Assembly (NCBI GenBank): GCA_965205905.1
Contig: CBDBHZ010000010.1
Span: forward strand, 1 to 64,000
DNA from: JAHZMA01 sp965205905
GTDB taxonomy: Bacteria; Pseudomonadota; Alphaproteobacteria; JABAAW01; JAHZMA01
Length of the DNA: 64,000 nt
Direction of reading: 5' to 3'
Shown in pieces: positions 26,223 through 35,901 of this stretch; the first letter of the stretch is position 1; each line of letters begins with the position of its first letter. The notes under the pieces were generated by a model. It searched no databases and was not told where the DNA came from. It saw only the letters and a program-made list of their open reading frames with translations. A program made the translations under genes and the position numbers.

Positions 26223-26843
26223 ATGAAAAAACTAACAATTTTAATGGCTATCATGACATGGGGCGCAGTCGCTTCTGTGGCACAGGCGCAAGATAAGAAA
26301 AACTATGTTATTGGCAGTTTGGGTGTTTATGCAGCCAGCGGTGGTGCCAGTGTGCATGAGGAGGGTCCTGATGGGAGTTCTGAATTTGACCTTAGTGTTG
26401 TAAGTAATGAAATTGACAATACTAAACGGTTAGGGTATGGCCATTATCTGAATGAAAAACTATCATTAGAGTTTGCTTTTGTTGATTTTGGTAAGATACA
26501 ATTTGAAATTAAAAATGGCAGATCAGACAGTGAATATTTTATATATTCACTTTATGTCTATGATATTTCAGCGGTTTATCATAAGCCGCTTAATGAAAAA
26601 GCGAAACTAACATTTCGCGGTGGTTTCAACTCTTATCAATGGGTTAATGAGGATGGTTACGCGATTATAAGTACAAACGTTAATAGCAAATCATCAGGCA
26701 CAGGTCAATTATTGGGAATTGGTGTTGAATTTGGTGATATTCATGTTGAATTGCGTTCTTATGATTTAACACTGATTTCGTATGGACTTGATGTATACAC
26801 CCTTCCTACCGTGCTTTCGGTAGGTTACAAAGCGCGGTTTTAA
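26223..26843 (+). CDS. Outer-membrane beta-barrel protein, paralogue 2
   Basis: The 206-residue protein has a signal peptide (MKKLTILMAIMTWGAVASVA, cleaved near AQA), then KNYVIGSLGVYAASGGASV, eight or so strand-like segments and the terminal VLSVGYKARF. It is closest to the protein at 41263, sharing ASVAQAQ, ASSGGA/AASGGA, LGYGxYLNExLSLE and the C-terminal SxGYKxRF. Likely a small eight-stranded barrel. Its ATG follows the repeat by about 60 bp. Confidence 0.75.
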   Translation: MKKLTILMAIMTWGAVASVAQAQDKKNYVIGSLGVYAASGGASVHEEGPDGSSEFDLSVVSNEIDNTKRLGYGHYLNEKLSLEFAFVDFGKIQFEIKNGRSDSEYFIYSLYVYDISAVYHKPLNEKAKLTFRGGFNSYQWVNEDGYAIISTNVNSKSSGTGQLLGIGVEFGDIHVELRSYDLTLISYGLDVYTLPTVLSVGYKARF

Positions 26844-26845
26844 TG

Positions 26846-28381
26846 TTACCCCCCCGCAATCGCAAGCAATTTCTCAATATCCAATTTATCTTCTAACATA
26901 TCAGCAAATTCATCTAATGCTGTATCAGCTTTATTCATTGGCCAATTATTGGCAAACCAATCATCACTCACATCACCACCATCAAGCCCAAAAAACGCCT
27001 GATAAAAATCACCATTATTGAACAAGCCATGAAAATAACAGCCGAAAACCTGCTTGCGATAATCACCCTCCGCCTGAGATGATACCAACCTTTGACGCTG
27101 ATTATCGCTTATCAGCCATTGATTTTCGCGCGCCTCTTGCCCGCCAATATAATGCGTCTCGCCCAAATGAATCTCGTAACCACTGATAGCGTAACGTTTG
27201 CCAGCAATCACTGCCTGCCCGTTGCTATTTTCTAGCACTTTATTGTCGCCTAAAATTGTTTTAATCGGTAGCAAATTCATGCCCGCAATCTCGGCAATAT
27301 CGCCCTCAATCTTATGCGGGTCGCTGATGCTTTTCCCCAACATTTGCAAGCCAGCACAAATGCCTAATATTTTACCACCGCGCCGTAAATGACTATGAAT
27401 ATCGTGAATCATTCCCGTTTCTTGCAGATTTTTCAAATCATTAATGGTGTTTTTACTGCCCCCCAAAATCACCCAATCGCATTGTGGCAGTGGCTCGTCG
27501 GGCGCAACCAGCAAAACATTGATGCGGTTATCGCGCTCAAGCGGGGTAAAATCATCAGCATTGGCGATATGATTCAGCCGAATGATGCAGATGGTTTTTT
27601 GCGCGTTATGATTATTATCTCCGCGCTGATAACGCTTATTTAACGCCATCGAATCTTCATCAGCAAAATATTTCGCATTGTTAAAAAAAGGCACAATCCC
27701 CAATGATGGCAGTCCCGTTTGCTTGCTGATAATAGCAAGCGCATCGGTAAACAGGCTTTCATCACCGCGAAACTGATTGATAATATAGGCTTTCATTAAT
27801 TTTCTTTCAGGCGCGGTCAACAGATGATGCGTGCCGATAATCGATGCAATCACACCGCCACGGTCAATATCCGCCACCAATATAACGGGTGCATTAACGG
27901 CAGTGGCAAAGCCCATATTGGCAATATCGGCATCGCGCAAATTCACTTCCGCAGGCGAGCCAGCCCCCTCAACCAAGATAATATCGGCCTGCTTGCTGAT
28001 ATGCTGAAAGGCATCAAGCACATGTTTCAGCAATTCGGGTTTGCGCTTATAATAGTCGCGCGCGCTGATTTTACCATTGCGCTCCCCGCAAATCACCAAT
28101 TGCGATGTATTGTTACCCTCAGGCTTGAGCAAAATCGGATTCATATATTTTGTGGGTTGAATATTGGCGGCGAAGGCTTGAAACGCTTGGGCGCGACCAA
28201 TCTCGCCACCATCGATGGTAACTGCCGCATTGTTAGACATGTTTTGCGGCTTAAACGGCATCACGCGCAAACCTCTGCGTGCGAATAAGCGACATAGCCC
28301 AGCGGTGATGGTTGATTTACCGCTATCAGAGCCAGTGCCTTGTATCATCAGGCAGGCAGGTGATTTTTGCCCCATTTTCAT
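26846..28381 (-). CDS. cobQ: Cobyric acid synthase
   Basis: CobQ uses glutamine and ATP to amidate four peripheral carboxyls of adenosylcobyrinate a,c-diamide. The N-terminal dethiobiotin-synthetase-like domain has GTGSDSGKSTITAGL and VEGAGSPAEVNL. The C-terminal class I glutamine amidotransferase has LGICAGLQMLG with its catalytic Cys and a later GxYxHGL-like CYFHGLF. At 511 residues, length is normal. It pairs with cobO upstream (26-bp gap), implying late cobalamin synthesis or corrinoid salvage. Confidence 0.95.
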   Translation of the reverse strand: MKMGQKSPACLMIQGTGSDSGKSTITAGLCRLFARRGLRVMPFKPQNMSNNAAVTIDGGEIGRAQAFQAFAANIQPTKYMNPILLKPEGNNTSQLVICGERNGKISARDYYKRKPELLKHVLDAFQHISKQADIILVEGAGSPAEVNLRDADIANMGFATAVNAPVILVADIDRGGVIASIIGTHHLLTAPERKLMKAYIINQFRGDESLFTDALAIISKQTGLPSLGIVPFFNNAKYFADEDSMALNKRYQRGDNNHNAQKTICIIRLNHIANADDFTPLERDNRINVLLVAPDEPLPQCDWVILGGSKNTINDLKNLQETGMIHDIHSHLRRGGKILGICAGLQMLGKSISDPHKIEGDIAEIAGMNLLPIKTILGDNKVLENSNGQAVIAGKRYAISGYEIHLGETHYIGGQEARENQWLISDNQRQRLVSSQAEGDYRKQVFGCYFHGLFNNGDFYQAFFGLDGGDVSDDWFANNWPMNKADTALDEFADMLEDKLDIEKLLAIAGG

Positions 28382-28407
28382 TGTGTCATTATATTATATT
28401 GTGTCGG

Positions 28408-29043
28408 TTAAAATTCAATGCCGATTTGCGCCTTAATGCCATCACGGAAAGGGTGACGGATTTGCGTCATTTCAGTTACCAAATCAGCAATTTCTATCAG
28501 CCCATCGGGGGCGTTGCGCCCTGTTATCACAATATGTAAATCATCACGCTTTTGTTGCAAGGTCTCAAGCACCTCATCAAGGGGCAGGTAATCGTAGCGC
28601 AACACGATATTTAACTCATCTAGCACCAGCATGAATAAATCGGGGTCGTTCATTTCTTGCTTGGCAAATTCCCATGCGGCACGGGCGGCATCAATATCGC
28701 GCTGTTTATCTTGCGTCTCCCATGTAAAACCCTCACCCATTGCACGAAAACGGCATGTATCAGGAAATTTTTTCAGTGCCTCATGCTCGCCTGTTTGCCA
28801 CGCACCTTTCACAAATTGTATCAGCGATACTTTTTTATCCCGTCCCAATGCACGAAAGATAAGCCCGATGGCGGCAGTGGTTTTGCCCTTGCCCTTGCCC
28901 GTATGCACCATTAGCAAGCCTTTTTCACGCAATTTATCACTCATGATTTTGGCGCGCGCTTGTTTTTTCTTCGCCATTTTTTCATTATGGCGGGCAAAAT
29001 TATCGGTGTTATTATCAGGTGATTTATCGGTGGGGGCGGGCAT
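28408..29043 (-). CDS. cobO: Corrinoid adenosyltransferase, CobO/BtuR type
   Basis: The 211-residue enzyme adds the adenosyl group of ATP to cob(I)alamin. The P-loop HTGKGKGKTTAAIG (about 47-60), LIQFVKGAWQTGEH, LVLDELNIVLRYDYL and VVITGRNAPDGLIE-like motifs are diagnostic of the CobO/BtuR family. It directly precedes cobQ and follows secB by 10 bp. Confidence 0.95.
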   Translation of the reverse strand: MPAPTDKSPDNNTDNFARHNEKMAKKKQARAKIMSDKLREKGLLMVHTGKGKGKTTAAIGLIFRALGRDKKVSLIQFVKGAWQTGEHEALKKFPDTCRFRAMGEGFTWETQDKQRDIDAARAAWEFAKQEMNDPDLFMLVLDELNIVLRYDYLPLDEVLETLQQKRDDLHIVITGRNAPDGLIEIADLVTEMTQIRHPFRDGIKAQIGIEF

Positions 29044-29053
29044 GATTCAGACC

Positions 29054-29596
29054 TTAATTTTCTGTCATGCTTTTATTGGCATCATTGATGGTATTTTTCA
29101 ATTTATCCCGATATAATGCGGCAAAATCAATCGGCTGTAGAAATAAAGGCGGAAACCCTCCCTCGCTGGCGGCATTGGCAAGAATATTACGCGCAAACGG
29201 AAAAATGAAACGCGGTGCTTCCACCATTAATATCGGCTGATAATATTTCACCTCTAGCTTTTCATTCATTTCTACCACCGCTTCGTAAATTAATTCGGTG
29301 ATAAATTGCGGATGTTTTTCAATCGTTGCCTCGCATTTGATGGTGAGGGTAACGGTAAAGCGTCTGTCATCAAGCTCGTTAGCGTCAATATTGATGGATA
29401 ATGCAATTTCAGGCTGCCCTTTTTGCGAATAAATATGCGGCGCGTTCGGATTTTCAAACGACAAATCTTTCAAATATTGCGACCGAATGATAATGGGCTG
29501 TCCCGGTAATTCCGCCTTATTATTTTCTTTTTGGTCGTTTGCTTTTGCAACATTTTTGTCTTCTGGGTTTTCTTCAGATTTTTCGTTCGCCATCAT
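29054..29596 (-). CDS. secB: Protein-export chaperone SecB
   Basis: SecB keeps precursor proteins unfolded for SecA/SecYEG. After a polar, Lys/Glu-rich tail of about 30 residues the typical SecB core starts (IIIRSQYLKDLSFENPNAP), with LTIKCEA and a FPFARNILANAASEGGFPPLFLQPIDFAALY stretch. The 180-residue length is slightly long because of the N-terminal tail. The many barrel and lipoprotein genes here would provide clients. Confidence 0.95.
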   Translation of the reverse strand: MMANEKSEENPEDKNVAKANDQKENNKAELPGQPIIIRSQYLKDLSFENPNAPHIYSQKGQPEIALSINIDANELDDRRFTVTLTIKCEATIEKHPQFITELIYEAVVEMNEKLEVKYYQPILMVEAPRFIFPFARNILANAASEGGFPPLFLQPIDFAALYRDKLKNTINDANKSMTEN

Positions 29597-29804
29597 AAGA
29601 GCCTTTCATTTGTGAATATAGATAATTATTTGCTATCGTAAAGGATTTATATCATTTTGACAAATATTTATGTCTATTTTTAAGAATTTTAATAAAGTCT
29701 GCTGATAAGTCGATTTTGCACTTGTAATGCTAGATTTTGAGATATATATTTATCAGTCAAACAAGCAATAAAATCAATGTTTAATTTTTTTTGAGGAAAA
29801 AGAC

Positions 29805-30917
29805 ATGAAATTCACCGTTGACAGAGCAATATTAGGACGTGCATTAGACCATATTCAAGGCGTTATCGAACAACGCCATTCGCAAAATATCCTTTCTTAT
29901 ATCAGGCTGAAAGCCAAAGGCGATATGGTAGAATTAACAGGCACGGATAAAGAAGTGTTTATGCAAGAAGATATCGCTGCCGAAATTAGCGATATTGGCG
30001 AAACCATTATACCAGCAAAGCTTGCCCACGAAATTGTCCGCAAATTACCCGATGGCGCGATTGTTGAGGTGAGTGTTGAGGATAATATCGTTAAAATGCA
30101 GGCGGGCAAGAGTAAATTTAACCTTAATCTGCTTGATATGAGTTTTGACGATGGCGAAAATGGCTATCCTTCACCCGAACAAGGTCCTTTCACATCGGAA
30201 TTTACCATCGAATCTGAAAAATTAAGCAAGGCGATTAAAGCGGTGAAATTGGCTATCTCTAACGATACTATGCGCCATTATCTCAATGGTATTTATCTGC
30301 ATCATGCCAATGATAGCCTGTGCTTTGTTGCTACTGATGGGCATCGGCTTGCTTATTTTGCAGGCGAATCACCCACAGGGGCTGATAAAATACCGGGCGT
30401 GATTATTCCGAAAAAAGCGGTGCTAGAAATCGTGAAATTATGCGATGAAAAATCGCAAGATGTTGTGGTGAAAGCCAGTGATAAATTGATACGATTCGAA
30501 TTTGAACATATCACCCTCACCAGTAAATTAATCGGTGGCGAATTCCCTGATTATCAACGGGTGATACCGCAAGATAACGATAAGAAAATGAAAGTTGAAT
30601 CGGGTAAATTGCGTAAAGCGGTAGAACGAGTCAATATTTTTGCTGATGAATCAAGCGCGATACGGCTGAAAGCAGAGGGCAATTTGCTTGAACTTTCTAC
30701 CCGTTCGCAAGAATCAGGTGAAGCGGCGGATGAAATTGAAGTTGAGTATGAGAATGAAGCGCTTGAAATTGGCTATAACGCAAAATATTTGCTAGATATT
30801 GCCGATAATATCAGTGGCAATGCCGAATTTGCATGGTTGAATAACAGTGCCGCTACCATCATTCGCGATATTGATAAAGAGCAAGTTTTGTATGTTTTGA
30901 TGCCGATGCGGGTGTAA
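29805..30917 (+). CDS. dnaN: DNA polymerase III beta clamp
   Basis: The sliding clamp is a homodimeric ring. The 370-residue length, the three-domain layout, an N-terminal MKFTVDRAILGRALDHIQGVIE and the C-terminal VLYVLMPMRV are typical. It begins the plus-strand dnaN-recF-gyrB set. The 208 bp upstream show no dnaA and no good DnaA box, so dnaA must lie elsewhere. Confidence 0.97.
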   Translation: MKFTVDRAILGRALDHIQGVIEQRHSQNILSYIRLKAKGDMVELTGTDKEVFMQEDIAAEISDIGETIIPAKLAHEIVRKLPDGAIVEVSVEDNIVKMQAGKSKFNLNLLDMSFDDGENGYPSPEQGPFTSEFTIESEKLSKAIKAVKLAISNDTMRHYLNGIYLHHANDSLCFVATDGHRLAYFAGESPTGADKIPGVIIPKKAVLEIVKLCDEKSQDVVVKASDKLIRFEFEHITLTSKLIGGEFPDYQRVIPQDNDKKMKVESGKLRKAVERVNIFADESSAIRLKAEGNLLELSTRSQESGEAADEIEVEYENEALEIGYNAKYLLDIADNISGNAEFAWLNNSAATIIRDIDKEQVLYVLMPMRV

Positions 30918-30953
30918 ATAAAATCAGTAAAATCAAGTGAGTAAAATCTATTT

Positions 30954-32135
30954 GTGATTACCGAATTTACACTTAACAATTTTCGCAACCATCATCATCG
31001 GCATTTTAGCACTGATGCGCCGATTATCCTGTTTACAGGCGATAATGGGGTGGGCAAAACCAACTGTTTAGAAGCACTTTCTTACCTAACAGCGGGCAGG
31101 GGGTTGCGTCATGCCAAAGCCGAAGAAATTTTACCGCAATATCCGAAAGATGCCGAAACCGCCCTCATGGGGTGGGGGGTGCAGGCGCAGGTGAAACGCC
31201 AAAAATATCAGCCCAATCAACATCATCAGGGGCAAGATAGCACGAAATTGGTGAAAATCGCCACAGGTTTTGCGCCACATCAGCATAAACGGCATATTTT
31301 CATTGATGGCGTTAAGCAAGCATCACAAACGGTGCTAGATGATTATGTGAGAATGCTGTGGTATATTCCGCAAATGGCGCGGTTATTCCATGATGGGCGT
31401 AGCGGGCGTTTACGCCTGATTGACCGCATTGCCACTCTATTTGATGCACGCCATTATGGACGGTTGCAAGCCTATGACCAACAAATGCGCGAAAGATTAT
31501 TGGTGTTGATGAAACATGGCAATAATAATCAGTGGCTTGATGTGCTGGAAAATGATATGGCGCGCCGTGCGGTTTCAATCGCTACTACCCGAAGCCAGAT
31601 GGTAACGCGCCTGAATCAATGCGCGCAGACGCCGCTTATTAAAGAATTCCCGAAACTGACTCTCACATTGCAAGGCGAGGTTGAAAATAAATGCGACCTG
31701 CAAAATGCCGCCCGTAGCGAAGATGATTATGCACAGCTTTTACATGATTATCGCGCCCAAGATTTACAAGAACAGCGCACCCATTTTGGCATTCACCGCA
31801 GTGATGTGTTGATTGGTTATTATCCGCTTCATAGCCCTAATCGCATGATGCCTAGCCGTATGATGAAGGCGCAATTATGCTCAACAGGCGAGCAAAAAAT
31901 GATTATAATGGCACTGATTTTAACGCAATTACAATTATTATTGCAAGAAGAAAGTATCCCCCCTTTATTATTGCTTGATGATATTGCCGCTCATTTGGAT
32001 AAGCAACATGTGACGGCATTATTACAGTTTTTGCGTCATGCCAATGTGCAATTATTTTTAACAGGCACGAAAGATGATTTTTTAAGTGATTTATCAGTTG
32101 AATATTTACATTATGCACTGGATATTTCTGAGTAA
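30954..32135 (+). CDS. recF: DNA replication and repair protein RecF
   Basis: RecF is an SMC-like ATPase that loads RecA at gaps with RecO and RecR. GTG start at 30954. The Walker A GDNGVGKTNCLE lies near residue 30 and the signature/Walker B region reads STGEQKMIIMAL and LLLLDDIAAHLD. Its 393 residues are normal. Located 36 bp downstream of dnaN. Confidence 0.95.
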   Translation: MITEFTLNNFRNHHHRHFSTDAPIILFTGDNGVGKTNCLEALSYLTAGRGLRHAKAEEILPQYPKDAETALMGWGVQAQVKRQKYQPNQHHQGQDSTKLVKIATGFAPHQHKRHIFIDGVKQASQTVLDDYVRMLWYIPQMARLFHDGRSGRLRLIDRIATLFDARHYGRLQAYDQQMRERLLVLMKHGNNNQWLDVLENDMARRAVSIATTRSQMVTRLNQCAQTPLIKEFPKLTLTLQGEVENKCDLQNAARSEDDYAQLLHDYRAQDLQEQRTHFGIHRSDVLIGYYPLHSPNRMMPSRMMKAQLCSTGEQKMIIMALILTQLQLLLQEESIPPLLLLDDIAAHLDKQHVTALLQFLRHANVQLFLTGTKDDFLSDLSVEYLHYALDISE

Positions 32136-32184
32136 ATCGCGTATGGTATCAGCAGTTTGTTAATGGTTTTAATATTCAAAATTT

Positions 32185-34629
32185 ATGGTTCAAAACAATA
32201 TCATGTCAGAAGAAAATAACGAAACTCCAGAAACAGAAGCTTATGATGCTGGCTCTATCAAAGTATTACGCGGGCTTGAAGCGGTGCGTAAACGCCCGGG
32301 TATGTATATTGGCGATACTGATGACGGGTCGGGCTTGCACCACATGGTGTATGAGGTTGTGGATAACGCCATTGATGAGGCGTTGGCAGGGCATTGCGAT
32401 ACGGTTGTGGTTACTTTATACCCTGATGGTTCGGCATCGGTTTCGGATAATGGGCGCGGTATCCCTGTTGATATGCACGCCGAAGAAAATATGTCAGCCG
32501 CCGAAGTGATTATGACGCAACTTCATGCGGGCGGTAAATTTGATAATAACAGCTACAAGGTTTCGGGCGGTCTGCATGGCGTTGGTATTTCGGTGGTGAA
32601 TGCGCTCTCTTTATGGCTGAAATTAAGCATCAGGCGTGATGGCAATATTCACGAAATGGATTTTGCAGATGGCGCATCAGTAAAGCCATTGGCGGTGATT
32701 GGCACATGTGATGCCGATAATACTGGCACAACAGTCCGTTTCATGCCATCGCTGGATGTATTTAGCAATATCACTTTTGAATTTGAGACTTTAGAGCGTA
32801 GAATTCGTGAATTGGCATTGTTAAATTCGGGCGTGAAAATCACCCTTAACGATGAACGCTATGCCGAACATATCAGCCGCGACTATCAATATGATGGTGG
32901 GGTGCGCGCTTATGTTGCCTATCTTGACCATTCCAAACATGCCCTGCATGACGAGATTATTTATATTAACGAAGCGGTTGATGGCACCACGATTGAAGTG
33001 GCGTTGCAATGGAATGATAGCTATCATGAAACCGTGTTATGCTTTACCAATAATATTCCGCAACGCGATGGTGGCACGCATATGGCAGGTTTCCGCACCG
33101 CGCTAACGCGGCAAATCAACCAATATATTCAGAGCAATATTAAAAAATCAACCATCACCCCAACCGGCGATGATGCGCGTGAAGGCTTAACGTGCGTGTT
33201 ATCGGTGAAAGTGCCAGACCCTAAATTTTCATCGCAAACCAAAGATAAATTGGTCTCATCAGAAGTCCGCACAGTGGTGGAATCGGTGGTCAATCAAAAA
33301 TTAGGGCAGTGGCTAGAAGAAAATCCGGCATCGGTGAAAAAAATCATCAATAAAATTATTGAAGCGGCAACAGCCCGTGAGGCTGCCCGCAAAGCGCGTG
33401 AATTAACGCGGCGCAAAGGCGCGCTTGATTTTGGCGGCTTACCCGGCAAATTAGCCGATTGCCAAGAGCGCGACCCTGCTCTATCAGAAATATTTATTGT
33501 TGAGGGCGATTCTGCGGGCGGTTCTGCCAAACAGGGGCGCGATAGGCGCACACAGGCGATTTTACCGCTTCGGGGCAAGATTCTCAATGTGGAACGCGCC
33601 CGTGCCGATAAAATTGTTGCATCGCAAGAAATTACCACTTTAATTGCCGCACTTGGCACAGGCTATGGCAGTGAGGATTTTAGTCTTGATAAATTGCGCT
33701 ATCATAAAATCATCATTATGACCGATGCCGATGTTGATGGCAGTCATATCCGCACTTTATTGCTGACTTTTTTCTATCGTGAAATGCCTGCACTGATTGA
33801 ATCAGGGCATATTTATATCGCGCAACCGCCTTTATTTCGTGCCAAGCGTGGTGAAAAAATCGTCTATCTGAAAGATGAGTCTGCGTTGGAAAATTATCTG
33901 ATTGAAAATGGTGCCAGCAAGGTAACATTCTATTTGCATGATGGGCAGACATTTGCGGGCAGTGATTATTTTGATTTGATTAAAAAAATGTCGCGGGTGC
34001 AACGGATTGTTATATCGCTGATGCGTAAAATCGGGCATCGCGATTTGATTGAGCAAGCGGCGATTTGCGGTTTGTTTCGCCCTGATTTGGCTGAAAACCA
34101 AGAAAGCCTTCAGGTGATTAACGAATTGGTGGCACGAATGAATCAGCTTGGCAATAAAGAGCAAATTAATTGGCGCGCCGAAATGGATGTTACGGGCATC
34201 ACATTTAAGTTTTTAGATGATGGTATTGAGCGCGATATTTTGCTGGAATGGAACGTGTTGAAAAGCCATGAAGCCATGCAATTATTTCAGATGTTTGACT
34301 ATCTTTCGGGTATTTTCAATCAGGCGGCAAGGTTAGAGATTGATAATCAAAGCAAGCGCGTTAATGGTGTGGGTGAGTTGCTTGATGTGATTTTTGCCAC
34401 TGGCAGAAAAGGCGTTACCATCAATCGCTATAAGGGTTTGGGCGAGATGAACCCCGAACAATTATGGGAAACCACATTAGACCCCGAAATTCGGTCGATG
34501 GTGCAGGTGAAAGTTGGACACCCTGATACGGCAGAAGATATTTTCTCAACCCTGATGGGCGATACAGTAGAACCGCGCCGCGAATTTATTCAAGCCCATG
34601 CGCTGGCAGTTGGGCAGTTAGATGTCTAG
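32185..34629 (+). CDS. gyrB: DNA gyrase subunit B
   Basis: GyrB is the ATPase subunit that drives negative supercoiling. The 814-residue protein has the GHKL ATPase motifs (VVDNAIDEALAGHC, DNGRGIP, GGLHGVGISVVNALS), the TOPRIM region EGDSAGGSAKQGRDR and DADVDGSHIRTLLLTF, and the C-terminal RYKGLGEMNPEQLWETT. A second ATG at 32203 (MSEENN) may be the true start. It follows recF by 49 bp. Confidence 0.97.
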   Translation: MVQNNIMSEENNETPETEAYDAGSIKVLRGLEAVRKRPGMYIGDTDDGSGLHHMVYEVVDNAIDEALAGHCDTVVVTLYPDGSASVSDNGRGIPVDMHAEENMSAAEVIMTQLHAGGKFDNNSYKVSGGLHGVGISVVNALSLWLKLSIRRDGNIHEMDFADGASVKPLAVIGTCDADNTGTTVRFMPSLDVFSNITFEFETLERRIRELALLNSGVKITLNDERYAEHISRDYQYDGGVRAYVAYLDHSKHALHDEIIYINEAVDGTTIEVALQWNDSYHETVLCFTNNIPQRDGGTHMAGFRTALTRQINQYIQSNIKKSTITPTGDDAREGLTCVLSVKVPDPKFSSQTKDKLVSSEVRTVVESVVNQKLGQWLEENPASVKKIINKIIEAATAREAARKARELTRRKGALDFGGLPGKLADCQERDPALSEIFIVEGDSAGGSAKQGRDRRTQAILPLRGKILNVERARADKIVASQEITTLIAALGTGYGSEDFSLDKLRYHKIIIMTDADVDGSHIRTLLLTFFYREMPALIESGHIYIAQPPLFRAKRGEKIVYLKDESALENYLIENGASKVTFYLHDGQTFAGSDYFDLIKKMSRVQRIVISLMRKIGHRDLIEQAAICGLFRPDLAENQESLQVINELVARMNQLGNKEQINWRAEMDVTGITFKFLDDGIERDILLEWNVLKSHEAMQLFQMFDYLSGIFNQAARLEIDNQSKRVNGVGELLDVIFATGRKGVTINRYKGLGEMNPEQLWETTLDPEIRSMVQVKVGHPDTAEDIFSTLMGDTVEPRREFIQAHALAVGQLDV

Positions 34630-34706
34630 TGAGATGTTTAGGAAAAACTTGCTTTTGTAAGATTTTGCGGTTACAGTAAGATAGTGATGAAGCAGAGTGA
34701 TATAGA

Positions 34707-35180
34707 ATGAGAATCAATAGCAGTAATTCTGTTAAGAAAAATGATGGCGTTGGCAAGGCAAAACGTAGCGAAAAAGCGACGGCAAGCGATGCGGTTTTCT
34801 CTGTAAGTTCAGACAACATAGAAGAAATTGATGAAGCCAGTGGTGCAGATGGTGCGGCTGATATTGCGGGCAGTGCGCTGGGCGGTATCGGGGCGTTATT
34901 GAATTTGCAAGAAGTGCAGTTGGGCGAACAAAGCAATCAGGAAGCAGCCGATTATGGCAAAGGGCTGATAGAACAATTACGGCAGTTGCAATCGGAATTA
35001 TTGCGCGATGATGTTACCATGTATCGGCTCAATACAATTCAGCAATTCATCAATCACCATCGCAACAAAGCAGCGCATAGTTTGGCACTTAAAGGGGTCA
35101 TCGCACAGATTGAAACCAGAGTCGCGATTGAGATGGCAAAATACGGTCAAGATATTGCGTTGGTAAAGAAGCGGTTGTAA
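34707..35180 (+). CDS. fliX: FliX-like class II flagellar assembly regulator
   Basis: The 157-residue protein has a disordered, Ser/Lys-rich N-terminus, a small-residue stretch GSALGGIGALLNLQEVQ and a helical C-terminus ending IAQIETRVAIEMAKYGQDIAL. This layout matches FliX, which in Caulobacter works with the sigma-54 activator FlbD to couple flagellar assembly to transcription. rpoN is in this window; other flagellar genes are not. Similarity is by pattern only, so the call is moderate. Confidence 0.65.
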   Translation: MRINSSNSVKKNDGVGKAKRSEKATASDAVFSVSSDNIEEIDEASGADGAADIAGSALGGIGALLNLQEVQLGEQSNQEAADYGKGLIEQLRQLQSELLRDDVTMYRLNTIQQFINHHRNKAAHSLALKGVIAQIETRVAIEMAKYGQDIALVKKRL

Positions 35181-35194
35181 AGCAACAGGCACCA

Positions 35195-35570
35195 TCGCCG
35201 TCATTCCCTGCACGTCACCCCCGTGAAGACGGGGGCAGCAAATCCATATGGCAAACAAAGTTTGCATTCAAAACACCGCCTCCGTATTGAGCATCTAGCG
35301 ACATGCACCGCCCTCGTTTTGAGTAATCTAGCGACACGCACCTTATGAGTATTGAGCACAGCGGTGGGGGTTTGAGGAGTCCTCGATGCCAGTATTAAGC
35401 ACAGCGGGGGGATTTTAAGGGTGAGGTTTGCCCGCCATTGGTACAAGGACAAACCGAAAGTGGCAAGTGGCGTCTGCTTGGCAAATTGTCCAACGGACAA
35501 AAATTTGACAAGCGCGCATCGAGAAGCCAGACCGCACCCCCCTTGATACTATTAACGCCCCCACCAACCT
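35195..35570. repeat. Dispersed modular intergenic repeat, copy 7
   Basis: Begins with CCGTCATTCCC and CACCCCCGTGAAGACGGGGG (about 35217). GCAAACAAAGTTTGCATTC (about 35251), two CGACACGCACC-type blocks, CACAGCGGTGGGGG (about 35359) and CCGCCATTGGTACAAGG (about 35434) follow. The 68-bp block is at 35462-35529 and CGCACCCCCCTTGATACTA follows. This is the fullest copy in the window. It ends about 100 bp before tRNA-Gly. Confidence 0.78.
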
Positions 35571-35670
35571 AAAAAATAATATATTTGATAAAAATCTTGT
35601 AACTGAAACTGTTTTTTGGTATCAAGATAAGATACATCATATCGCAAATATCAGATTTGCCGTATCTTAA

Positions 35671-35744
35671 GCGGGTGTAGTTCAAAGGTAGAATTCTAGC
35701 CTTCCAAGCTAGCTGTGTGGGTTCGATTCCCACCATCCGCTCCA
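35671..35744 (+). tRNA. tRNA-Gly (TCC)
   Basis: Acceptor arms GCGGGTG (35671-35677) and CATCCGC (35734-35740) pair with one G-T. The anticodon stem CTAGC/GCTAG encloses CTTCCAA with anticodon TCC. The T-arm holds GGTTCGATTCC, and CCA is encoded at 35742-35744. Confidence 0.97.
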
Positions 35745-35901
35745 ACTCCCCTCCCCCCCAAAAAAACATTTCATAAAAATATTGACTTTTATTCAGTTTT
35801 TGCGTATTTTCTTGAAAGGCTTGTTTGTAAAGCCTTATATTTGTAGTTTTTTATTCTAAAAATTACGAAGTTTTGTAAATATTCTTTGAGTGTGAGGTAT
35901 A

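Noticed and set aside
35569..35769. ORF across tRNA-Gly
   Set aside because: It reads antisense through a complete tRNA and is an accidental frame.
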